From Antitrichia curtipendula (taxonomy: Eukaryota; Streptophyta; Bryopsida; Hypnales; Leucodontaceae): 64,000 nt of DNA. The stretch is from the NCBI GenBank assembly GCA_951230915.1, contig OX579641.1, positions 7,874,001 through 7,938,000 on the forward strand, read 5' to 3'. The notes beneath the pieces were generated by a model. The model saw only the letters and a list, made by a program, of their open reading frames with translations. It ran no database searches and had not been told where the DNA came from. Made by a program: the position numbers and the translations under genes. This document shows, in pieces, positions 12,600 through 23,250 of the stretch. Positions within the stretch are counted from its first letter, which is position 1, and each line of letters begins with the position of its first letter.

Positions 12600-14610
12600 C
12601 AAACCTTGTTTAATGGGTTCAAATATTCTCTAATGGATGGCTCACATTCTTTTGGAACTTCCTTTGTCACCTCAAACTATCTAAAGCCTACACACTTCTA
12701 AACTAGTTCTAACTTTTGCAATTTACTTTTGAGAGTTAGCTTAGATGTGAGAAAAAAATAGTCTAAAAAATATAGTTCCAATATGTGGTTTAGAGATGGT
12801 CTGGATGGCCTAGGTTTTGAGCTTGGCAAACAAACTAAGTCAAAATGAACTTTGATTTTTGCTTACCATAGGGCCTGACTTTGAAATGAACTTTGATTTT
12901 AAGCCTATCAATAGGGCTTGATGATGAAAAAACTACAAGAAAGGAAATAGATGATTTTTGAAATTCTAGAAATTAGTTATTAGTTAGAAGAAGTTAAATC
13001 TTGAAGTTTGTTTGATTCCTAGACAATTTAGCAAGTATTTAGGATTAGATTAGGTTTGATTTGAATTACCAAAAAAATCTTTAAAATAAATAAATTAGAA
13101 AGACATAGGAGAAAAAAAAGAAAAAAGGTTTAAAACAAAAAAGGAGTTTAGAATTCTTTTATCCCCCCAACATACCAAATACAAATACGAAGCAAAATTG
13201 AAATGGATTTGGATGGCGTGTTTTATGATATTTGAATTGTGGTACTCAAAGATGTGGAATTTGAAGTTAATCATTGATTTCTTTTCCTCCATTCACTAGT
13301 AGAAAAACAAGCTATCAATGACTGTCCTAAATGACTAAAAATTGTCTACAATGACTCATTTATAGTCATTGTGGACAATTTTCAGTCATTTAGGACAGTC
13401 ATTGATAGCTTATTTTCTACTAGTGATTTGCTTGATTTCACATAAAAATATTAGATTAAAATTTGAAGTTTGATTTAAAAGTTAGAGTTAAAGTCAAACC
13501 TTTAGGAAGTTTAGAAAAACAAAAAGTAAAGTCAGAAATAGTTGGAAATCTATATTAACATTTAAAATATATATTAAACAAAAAAAAAGATAAAAATTCC
13601 AAAAGTTATAGTTGGATAAAAAAATATATGTAAAAATTGGATGAAAAAGCTAGGAAGTCATCCAAAAAATATTAAAAAGAATATTAGAATCTAAAATAGA
13701 AGTAAAAAAAATAAAAGATAAAAAATAGTTTAGAAAGTCAAAAGTAAAAGAAATTGATGGATGAAGTTTGAAATACCAATCAATGGTCAATTTTTATCCA
13801 TAGATAATTTTTATTGAGAAGGTCAAAAGTATAAGTGTTTAATATTTTTAGAAAGGTAAAATGAAGACTTTAAAGATTAAAAATACTCAAATCTAAAAAT
13901 AGCAAGTACAAATAGATGTCAAAATAGTGGCTAACAATTAAAACACTTGAAGTAAAAACAAAAAAATTAAATTAAAATATTCTAAGAATTCTAAAATTAC
14001 CTTGAACTTGAAAAAAATATTAGTATTGAAGAAGTTAGAATAGGATGAAGTTTTTATTTAATTTGGAACCAATTTGGATGAAAGTCCAAAGTCTTTGACC
14101 AAATTAAGTCAAATTCAAAAATTAGGTAGTAGAATTAAGATTAAAAATAATCCAAAAATCCAAAGTCAATTCCTATAGTTAGAATAGTAAAATATAATAG
14201 ATGAAGTTTTAGGGTTTAGCTTTAGGGCTAAACTTCATCTACGGATAACTTTTAGGAAATTAGTCCAATTTTAGTAATCTTTATCATTTAGGAAAGATGT
14301 AAAATCCCTACAACTTAGAACATCTAACTTTTGTGCTTGACTAACCCTTCACAGTCCTTAATTTTGGTTATTATAGCCAAAATCATCCATCTTTACTAAT
14401 TCCACATTGATTTGATTTAACATTGCACTTAGGTAAAACACCAAAAGAACAAACAATAAATTGTCCATTGCTTAGAAAGTACAATTGGATGGCACCTTTA
14501 AACATTCATTAAGTACTTCATCTACGACAAAAACTTAAAAATCTAGATTTGTACACTTTATTCTAAAGGTGAAGATAATGCACCCATATTATACAATATA
14601 AAATAACATC
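12600..14610. other. AT-rich, repeat-derived intergenic sequence around a MITE
   Basis: No intact gene. The part near 13740-14260 shares ATGAAGTTT.../...AAACTTCATC inverted motifs with 37560-37770. The downstream part of repeat family B therefore probably reaches to about 14.3 kb. A CACTA-type MITE lies at 13294-13425. Confidence 0.45.
13294..13425. mobile_element. CACTA-type MITE, near-perfect palindrome, ATT target duplication
   Basis: The 132-bp element begins CACTAGTAGAAAA and ends with its inverse complement. The two halves pair along almost their full length with few mismatches, so it is a fold-back element. It is flanked by direct ATT triplets (13291-13293 and 13426-13428), the 3-bp target duplication expected of CACTA transposons. 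It has no coding capacity and would depend on a CACTA transposase elsewhere. The intact arms suggest recent insertion compared with its surroundings. Confidence 0.93.
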
Positions 14611-14614
14611 ACAA

Positions 14615-14990
14615 CTTCAACATTTTCAATTGCTGACATCCTTTCTAATTTGTTGGCAAACTTTTTTGCTATACAATATAAAAGAACATCACAACTTCTA
14701 TTTTCAACTAGTAACATGCACTATGATTTGTTGGCAAAATTTTGTACTACACCATACAATATAAAAAACATGACATTTTAAAACAATACAAATGTAAAAT
14801 ACTCTAAATTCTTTGTGCTACTATATACAATATAAAGAAACATCACAACATCCACATTTTCAACCACTGACATCTTTTTTGGGTTGTTGGCAAATTTTAG
14901 TACTACACAATATGAAAAAAATACAATTTCCACATTTTCAAACATTTGTTGGCAAACTTTTATACTACACAATATAAAAAAACATGACAA
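14615..14990 (-). repeat. Second tandem array of the BAH-gene mini-exon
   Basis: About five degenerate units (starts near 14621, 14698, 14790, 14851 and 14930) carry the same core as the 9.9 kb array: TTTGTTGGCAAA with CATTTTCAA on one side and TACACAATATAAA on the other. On the minus strand each is a T-rich tract, a TAG acceptor-like triplet and a short FANK-type coding segment. Units are more diverged and more variable in length than those at 9915-10150. Confidence 0.7.
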
Positions 14991-15039
14991 TTTCAAATAA
15001 TACATATGTAAAACACTCCAATTGAAAGACAAAGAAATA

Positions 15040-18000
15040 CTCTAATGCTAAAACTGACAATAAAAATAAATAATTTTATAGAAATATTCAACTGTAAAAT
15101 CTTGCATTAAATTCATATGAGATTGTATGGAACAAATTTTAAGACATTTTGACCATAAAGACTATAAGATTATAGAAGTCAAAGTAAAAAAATGAGACTT
15201 TTGAATCTTACTCAATAAATTTTCATACTTTGAATTCCCTCAATTAAATTTTTTGGCACTACAAATAGTATCAAGTTTTGACGTTAAAATCTTTGTGGTG
15301 AATAATTGAATTGAAATGAATTTTTAGTCCTATAACTTCAATAAAAAGAATTTGGAAAAACTCTTAAGTAGAAAAATGTTTAAGATGGAAGGAAAAATAA
15401 AATCATTAGCAGTTCTAAAATGAAATTGAATTATATTAATCCTAAGAATGAAATTGTTGTAGTAAATTATCTACACACTATGGACCTTTTGTTTTAAAGA
15501 AATGTGAAAATGGAATTCAAAAATCATATCATATATACAATTATTTTCCTGAAGATGGTCTAATTATGAAAAAATAAGATTCTTTGTAACTTTCACAATA
15601 CTAATTCAAATAGAATGAATCAAATATCTTTTATAAGAACTTAAATAAAATTAATTTTAAGTTCTTTTATTTAGATTTGATTACCTTGGCTCATGTATTT
15701 TGTGTAAATATGAGCATAATTTTTTCTTCTAGGTACTAAATAATATTAAAAAGTTATATATTTCAAAAGCTAATGCATTCCATTAACATAAAAAAAAGTT
15801 GCAATATAAAATTTGACATTATATAGATTTGTCCAAAATCTTTAAAAATTTATTCCAAAGTTTGAACTTCTCTTTCAACTTTCATTACATTTGTTGGCCA
15901 ATTTGTATTGTTTGTTACGACCAATGTCTTCTTTAATAGTAGTTGGCTTAAGTAGCACAAAGTATTGCAAATTTTTACTATTGCATACTTAACAATTTAT
16001 TTATTTATTAAAATCCCACTCTTTTAAGCTTCAACTTTACAATGGAATAAAAACATAATACCAACAATAACAATACAACATTCAATTCTAAGGATATCAT
16101 TTAGAGTAAAAGTCCTACAAATTTCATTTCTAAATCTGCACCACATCATTCATGTCCATTGCTTGAAATTTATTTTATTACTTGAAGCTTCTTGAAAGGT
16201 ATCCAAATACTTTGGATTTACTTAGAAACTTTCTAAACAATAGTATTTGAGGAAGTCAAAGTACAAGGAAATCCTAATCTTATCAAAAAATCTCTTGAAA
16301 CTCTAATTATTTATTCTAGTGTATCTATAATAGATTGTTGGAACTTTCATCAAGTTTAGCCTTTAGAAAATCTCTCTTAATTTATTTTTCAAAGCATTAA
16401 AATCTTTTAAAATTCAAATTCTTGTTAATGCAAATTCTTGTCAAGTATGCAAATTCTTGTTAATGTCTTTTTATTTTTGCTTTATAAAATGTGATTTAGT
16501 CTTTTAAACTCTGATTTAATTTAGTCCTCTAAAAGTTATGAGCATTCAAAATACTAAAAATCATATTCTAAATTAATTTTAGTAAAAAAATTTAATTAAA
16601 TTAATTTTAGTAAAAAAATATTTAGAATATTAAATTTTTTTAATTAAATTTTTTAAAATTAATCTAAAAATTAAACTTAAATCGACAAGTAAAAACAAAA
16701 ACAAAAGCTAGATGTCATTTATTTTGACAAAAATGAGGAATAATGTCCCTCAATTATCTATTACACTATTGGTTGACTACACTAGTGGGCTTTGATTTCA
16801 AAGAGTCACTAATGTAATAATTCTAGCCTTAAATTATTTCACTAGTAATTCAAATAACTTTAAGTCGGTTGGTTTAATCTACAAGTTACTTTGTTTACAA
16901 TCCAAATAACCTAAATGAAATACTTTTTGGCATAACACACCATCATTGCATTTTAAATCTTTTAAGTTATTTTGGAGCATTGATCTTTGAGTATGAGGTT
17001 GATTTTGAGGTACAAATATTGAAATATATAATGTCTATGATAAAGGTAAAGATACTAATCTATTCGATTTGCCTCAAATCAAAGATTGACAATGTTTTAA
17101 AAGTTATTGAAGTCTTGGCAATTAAAATCAGAGTCTTGTATAAGATATTGTTACAAAACTTAGTAATGATTAAAGATCAACTTAAAGATTTCAACTCTCA
17201 TCATATACTTTGGCTCAAATTTTTAAGCCTCCCAACCTATATGTGATATCAATAAAGTATTGTAGTTTTTCAATTTTTTGTATTATTATAGATATAAAAA
17301 TTAAAAGATGCAAAGATGCAAAGTTGCTCATGAAAATAATGAACTGATACCTATGACAAAATAAATTTTAAATAAGATGATGTTGCGGAATGCATTACCA
17401 CTAATATTGACAAGACATAAAAATCTTGAATTTTATGTCTAATTTCATTTAACAATACTAGAATATACAACCTTCTATATACAAAAATTTATATATTCTA
17501 ATTTACAACAATTATAAATTGTTCATAGATTTTAATGAACTAAATTATAATATACGAAATTATACACAAAATAATTTTTACAAAACAAAGGAATTTGGAA
17601 CCAAATGAATCTAATACATTGTATAAGGGAGGTTTTTACAATTAGGCAAGGTCATAGCATTAATCAAGTTTGTAGTCAATACATTTTTAAATTCACAATG
17701 ACTTTCCATACTTTATTGAACAAATAAAGAACATTGGACATATTGCACATACAATTCAAATAAAAAACATTGCCTGGCTTTATCACAGTATAACATATTT
17801 TCTTATTCAATTTATATTATGACTGAGTGATTATCACTCACTTCATTTTGAATGTATCTTGGACTAGGACCTACAACTAATATTTTTGTAGTTGTATGGC
17901 TATCAATTATTACATTATGTATACAAGATGAATTGCGACCTACTATTAATATTATATCAAAGAAGTTCATTGGTTTAGAAAGTGAGGTTTATTAAAAGTT

Positions 18001-18300
18001 CTAATGCAACAACTTGTAATTGTCAACCACATTCTCTCTTTGATTGTCTAACAAATATATAATCTCCAAAATTGTACAAGCTAAATAATCTACTCTAACA
18101 TGTTAAGACCTAATCTAACAACACATCCAAATCTATAAATTTGAAGCTTGCAATACTTTGAACTTCACCATATCTACCATTTTCTTTCTCCTTCAACTTA
18201 CTATCTTAAGACAAACTACAATCCACTGATCATGTTCTCACTTGAACTCTAATCTAATAACATATCTAAATCTATTATATTCAAGTTGACAACATCTTGG
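15040..18300. repeat. Duplicated block A, copy 2, with AT-rich filler
   Basis: Collinear with block A copy 1 (5536-9914) over many patches, especially 15040-16330 and 16795-17270. It is shorter because several internal segments are missing. The stretch 17300-18000 has no match that I noticed and no gene. The 18010-18300 part is the downstream flank of the BAH gene and matches 9420-9740. Confidence 0.7.
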
Positions 18301-18302
18301 AC

Positions 18303-19474
18303 TTAGTTGTCAAATTTCTTTTCTTTCCCCTTCAACTTCTTGCCTTGAGATACACTAGAATCCATTAATGATGTTCTTGTTAAATGACGCTTAGATGCCA
18401 CAATGCCAAGATTTCTCGTTGATGTTGATGATTCACCATCTTCAAAAGTTGTTGATTTCCGTTCTTCAACTTCCGCATTTCCAACTATTGACATCCATTC
18501 TAGTTTGTTGGCAAACTTTTGTGCTACACCATATTAAAAAATGATCACAATTAAAAATAATACAAATATAAGATACTTCAAAGACATGTACACATATTAA
18601 CAACATTGAAAAACTCAATGCAAGATATGTAAACACAATCATTCTATCTTTCTACATTCACTTCTATCTACAACAAAGAATTAGGACCTTACCAAGTTGT
18701 TTGTTTTGGACGTTCACCATCTTCACTACTTTTTGGTTGGCCACATCATATGCTCTATTGAATAGATAGTCAGCTACATCAATGTGCACACGCAATGGTA
18801 TCATAACCGGTTGTTGACTTTTCAATGCTAAGATGGCTCTATGCCATTGGCTAGCCATCACCATTACCATCACAAGTTGCAACTCATAACCTTCTTTCCT
18901 TTCAACTTGCTTCCCACACCCTTGGATCATGAAGATCAAAGGTTGTGACTGAAAAGTGAACAATCGGTTATGTCCGATAACCTACTCGCCGCTACCGCGG
19001 CTCGTCGGTTATCTAGTACATATTCCCTCCATACCTTGCCGTACAAAGTACTATTGCCTTTCTACAAATCACTTCCACCAAATTCTCATTCTCTACGCCT
19101 TTCACATTCCCGAGTGCAATGAAAAGCTCATTTGAGTTGTGAATGTCTTTCGATACATCTTTCGTTGCAGGAACTGGAAGTTCATATGGACGGAAAAACC
19201 ATCTAATGCGCACTTTTCTAACACCAGCTTCGTCCTCAAACAACCTCATCAACTTCCCAACAAATGGCGTCTTCATCCCCGACTTGCAAAAAACACAGTC
19301 GTATAGGTTACACCAAACACCACGGTAACACATGCTCTCATAACTCGAATCAGTCCCGGCCTCCTTGTTTCCCCATTGAAACACAGCACCAGAAGAAGAC
19401 CCCGCCATTTTCAAGACTCTGGAACCCAAAGCCTCAAATACAGCACTCCACTTCGATCTCTTCCAGAACGCCAA
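18303..19474 (-). CDS. BAH-domain protein, ANTI-SILENCING 1 (ASI1)-like, short form
   Basis: BAH domains read chromatin; plant ASI1 binds heterochromatin inside introns and promotes full-length transcript production (established for Arabidopsis). Exon 1 is 19408-19035 from the ATG at 19408-19406 (an in-frame upstream start reaches 19474), exon 2 is 18817-18693 and exon 3 is 18523-18303. GT-AG introns keep the frame, giving about 239 residues. Exon 1 carries the ASI1-type BAH core: FQWG, NLYDCVFCKS, PFVGKLMRLFED, VRIRWFFRP, NELFIALG and CRKAIVLCTA. Exon 2 resumes with VADYLFNRAYDV, the conserved segment after the BAH in ASI1. Exon 3 is basic and Ser-rich. The C-terminal RRM of ASI1 was not found before the stop, so this may be a truncated copy or further exons may be missed. 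The exon 2 acceptor is less certain than the rest. Confidence 0.72.
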
Positions 19475-20474
19475 AACGCAAGCGCACAGCTCTACTCCAG
19501 AACAACAAACTCAAATGTCCAAGCGAAGCAAAGAGCTCCGAAACGAGCAAGTCTAAATAGGCTTCGAAATGTGCGAGAACTCAGAGAGACCAGTCTTGGG
19601 CAGTGGAGAACTCAACGTACGTACTTATGACCCCGCGGGTAAGGCAAGCACACTTGCATACACACCAACGAGACGAGACACTGCTACTACAGTCAAGAAT
19701 CCCGAGCTCTCTCTGAACTGCAAGCAGGCACAAAAACCTGCAATCCAAGCGCGCGGAAGACTACTGTAGCTTCACAACTCCACAGAACTCAAGCCATAAC
19801 TAACTCTGTCCACAGAAATGGAACTCGAAACTAGCTGCGTGATTAGGAAGCAATCCACAGCAAGGAGACGAAGATCTAATAACTGGGTCTAGAACACTGA
19901 AGATGTGCAGGAAGGCGGCTACTCGATACTCGGAAGGACAGTCCCCGAGTTTCTTATAATTTCCTTCGGCGATTGATAAGTGGGCCAGGTTCGGGAAGGT
20001 TCGGGAAGGTTGTCCAGGTTCGCAGAGGTTCGGGGGTGGTTTGGGCAAAGTCCGAGGCTGGAGACTTTCTGGGTGGGTCTTCGGTGGCAGTTGTGTGGCC
20101 CAGCTGAGATCGGCTTTGATTGATTCCAGGCATGGACCTCTAAATTTGGCAGCACTTAAATTGAGCCGTCATGCCACAGTACCTGAATTGACGGGAATTC
20201 TATCTTTGGGCGGGAACATTGTCAAGTGTCAACATCGCTGGCAATGGAGACAATTCAAATGGGAAAAGGTATTCATGTGTGAAGTAAATTATTTGTTCTC
20301 GCCGGTGCCTGGGCATCAGTTTAGGGCCGGGGTGAACTGACCCCTCGCTCCGCCCCTCAGGAAAACGCTGAAATTTTTATTTTCCAAGCATGATGAAATT
20401 TGCAGATTTTGAGTTCATATTTGAAATCAGAGGCTCCACATTGGGTAGGAGAGGTGCTCCCGGTAAATTAATCA
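19475..20474. other. GC-richer upstream region of the BAH gene
   Basis: Probable promoter and 5' leader of the minus-strand BAH gene. Open frames exist on both strands, but I recognise no protein. It contains a heat-shock element (19989-20008) and an E2F-like TTTGGGCGGGAA (20205-20216). From about 20388 it enters the repeat interrupted by the LINE. Confidence 0.5.
19989..20008. promoter_or_regulatory. Perfect heat-shock element (four alternating TTC/GAA units)
   Basis: TTC-GG-GAA-GG-TTC-GG-GAA occupies 19990-20007, exactly the nTTCnnGAAnnTTCnnGAAn array bound by heat-shock factors. A fifth, imperfect unit (TTG) follows at 20010. It is also a 10-bp tandem repeat. It lies about 0.6 kb upstream of the BAH-gene start, inside the GC-richer presumed promoter. 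Factor binding is inferred from the motif. Confidence 0.6.
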
Positions 20475-20488
20475 AACACAAAATAGGG

Positions 20489-22735
20489 TACTTATTCTTG
20501 TTTGTAGGAGAGGCCTTGAACATAGCAGCAAAGCACCAGATGAAAGTTGGGAACATTTCAGGCATATCACTCCCAGAGCAAACTGGGGAGGAACTCATAA
20601 GCCAATATGCGGACGACATGAATTTCATGATCTCCGGGGATGAACAGATTTTCCACCAATTATCTGCTTTGATTGAAAGATTTGGTCTTGCCTCCGGCCT
20701 CCGCATCAATTGGCAGAAAAGCCTGGCTTACTGGCTTTCCCCCGACCCAGCCCCACCTTGGTTAGCTCAAATTGAGTGTCCCTGGGCTGTTGAGCGACAA
20801 CTATCAAAGCTACTTGGGACCCCGTTTGGTATTGACCTACAAACACCAGACATCGATGAGTTTCTCGAATCCAAAATACGCAAGAAATTAGATTACTGGA
20901 CAAGTATCCACCTATCACTGGCCGGTCGTGTGGTGATTGTCAACTCAGTTTTACTTAGTACTCTGTGGTATTTCATTTGTATTTGGGGAGGATCACTTGG
21001 GAGCATCAGGAAGATTAGAGCATCTCTCCGAGACTTTTTGTGGTCAGGATCCACTCACCGAAGCAGGGCGAGAGTAAGCTGGAATGATTGATGTGCGTCA
21101 CTATTGGCGGGAGGACTCAACCTTATTGATCCTGAAGAAGCTCTCCATGCACTAGCGGCCAAGTGGATCTTAAAAGCAATGACCCCCGGATTCTCGAATC
21201 TGCAGCTTTTACTAAGGTTCAGGATTCTCCAAGTCAGGCCACAAGCTCGGGGAATATGGCCCGCCAAACCACACTGGATTTTACTCCACAAGTTCAGAGC
21301 TACTCGCAGATCTTGTGCACGGGATCGAATCATTCGATCCTGGAGGATGCTTGTTCGTCATGTTTCAGCTTCTCCCTCAATCAATCGTGACGAAGTTCTT
21401 ACCACTCCGCTGTGGTGGACCACACACTTCATCGGAGGATCCCACGGCTTTTCTACAAACAAAGTGGCTTTACTTATGAAAAATGGCCTCAATCAAATCT
21501 CACACATCTGAGAAGATGAATCCCGTACGTTCATGCAATGGGACAAAGCAAGGGAGACTTTTGGGCTACTGCTCAATGAAGCCCAAGCTTATCACCGGTT
21601 GATAAACTCGATTCCACAGGAGTGGATTTCCCTTATGACGGACAATCGCGAAGTCACATAGCCCCAAGAATACTTGGGCATCTTCATCAACAAAGAGGAC
21701 ACCATCCCATCACTGGTATGCGCATCCAATCCTCACTTCAGACCCCGTGTAAGAGACAATCAACAACTGGTTGAAATCCCTCCAGGTCTTACGTGTTACA
21801 CTATTGGTGTTGTTTCATCATCATTGAGGGTATATCGGTTCCCGGAGCCGTCAGAGGAGCTGCTCGCTAATGGTTGGATCTGGAGGGTCAGGGTGATTCA
21901 TCCAAAAACCGGCCCACCTATGTACATCGGTGTGGTAGCAGACCTCCTATTCGATCCTGGCAGATGGATTTGGGTCGAGTCAGACCCCCTTCACTTTTAC
22001 ACTACTAAGATGGGACGCAAATTCATATCTTCTCGTCAAGCTCTTTCGAAGCCAATCTCAGAGAAGTGGCATGGAGACCTGGTGACCGGATATCGTCCCA
22101 ATTGGAACGAGGTTTGGAACAAGAATCGCCCTCAAAAAGATGCTGGTTTCATTTGGTCGGTGCTCCATTGCGCTGTTGCCGTTCACTGCTGGCGGAAGGT
22201 AGCAGCTCCCAACATTTCCACTACGTGCAACAGTTGCCAAATGGGAATAGATAAGACGATTCTTCATCGGTTCCATAATTGCGAGAAAACAAGACATGCG
22301 TGGGATTTTGCTTTGACAGTTCTTTACAAGGCGCTTGAGATTTCGACGGGCAATGGCAAGTGGCACTCGCTTACCTGGCAACAATGTGTGCTTGGATCCA
22401 AGTTACCCAGGCGCTTGAGGAAGGGGTCCACAATGTGGTCACTGTTTAGAGGATTGGTTCTGTGGGTTTCTTGGTTGGATCGCAACTCATGCTGCTTCAA
22501 CAATTCACCGTGGCCGGCCCAAAAACTCGAACAGACCTTGTGGGAGGCCCTTCTTGACCATGCCAGATCTGCCTGGCTTAAGGTTACGAACCTCTGTGAA
22601 CTCTATCCGGACAAGGTCGATACTTTCCTCCGAAGGTTTGACAATGTGTGGCTACAAACTAGCTTCTTCGGGATCAGACGGCAGCAAGTCATCATCTGGA
22701 AATTCGATCGGCCAAAGCTTGGGTCCTTTGACTGA
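20489..22735 (+). pseudogene. LINE ORF2 remnant: reverse transcriptase C-part and zf-RVT
   Basis: One reading frame runs the whole length, interrupted only by three in-frame stops: TGA 21089-21091, TGA 21509-21511 and TAG 21659-21661. No frameshift is needed. It starts in the RT palm (YLFLFVGEAL). The catalytic YADD lies at 20606-20617, followed by the FGLASGLRINWQKS and LAGRVVIVNSVLLS stretches typical of plant LINE RTs. Near the end, FIWSVLHCAVAVHCWRK and the spaced Cys/His pattern CNSCQ..HRFHNC match the zf-RVT domain. Endonuclease and the RT N-part are missing. The stops are compatible with C-to-T changes in methylated DNA. It cannot make a working protein. Confidence 0.92.
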
Positions 22736-22987
22736 GAGGCGTACTGTCTCCCTTTCTGCTCGGGCTCTGGCTTTGAGTTTCTGTTTGGTGGTTGCTGCGC
22801 AGTTTGGTTCTGATCGTTTTAAAAAAAAATATAGACACACACTCGAAAATAGTTATAGCGAAGGGCTCTTGTGTGTGAAAGTTGTAGAAAAGGAAAAAAT
22901 TTCGCCGTGGGCTGTGCCTGCTGGTTCATTGTTCTGTTTCCGTGATTAATGGAAATTGTCCATGTTCAAAAAAAAAAACAAAACAAC
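20489..22987 (+). mobile_element. 5'-truncated LINE (L1-type non-LTR retrotransposon)
   Basis: The insertion is bounded by identical 14-bp target duplications (20475-20488 and 22988-23001; sequence AACACAAAATAGGG). It ends in an A-rich tail starting near 22968. It begins inside the reverse transcriptase domain, the usual 5' truncation of LINEs. The 3' untranslated part (22736-22967) ends with TGATTAATGGAAATTGTCCA before the tail. The perfect target duplication suggests insertion fairly recent compared with the surrounding repeats. Confidence 0.93.
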
Positions 22988-23250
22988 AACACAAAATAGG
23001 GAGATTTTATTTTACTTGCATCCCTGGAATGACTTGGAAGGGCCGAACAAATTCACCCCGACCCAGATTAGGGCCAAAGAGGATTTCCCCCCTTCATTTT
23101 ATGCCTTAAGAAAACATTCAACATCTTTATGTACCACCCGTAATGAAATCTGTAAATTCTGAATTCATATTTGCAATTACAGGTTCCAAATTAGCTACGG
23201 GAGGTGAAGAAATGCAAAATTTACACAATACAAAATAAAGGGCAATTTTT

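Larger units (their letters stand above)
20388..23250 (+). repeat. Two direct copies of an unknown repeat flanking the LINE
   Basis: 20388-20488, continued after the LINE at 23002-23025, is similar to 23127-23250. Shared landmarks are AATTCATATTTG/GAGTTCATATTTG, AGG.TCCA.ATT and ACAAAATA.AGGG. Removing the LINE and one target duplication restores continuity of the first copy. The LINE therefore inserted into a pre-existing repeat present in at least two copies here. The repeat family is not recognised. Confidence 0.65.

Noticed and set aside
20205..20216. E2F-like site TTTGGGCGGGAA
   Set aside because: Single occurrence with one deviation from consensus and no cell-cycle gene attached; not worth a separate claim.
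20377..20709. Minus-strand frame similar to one at 23127-23312
   Set aside because: Similarity is explained by the DNA repeat shared by 20388-20488 and 23127-23250; the rest is antisense to the LINE RT.
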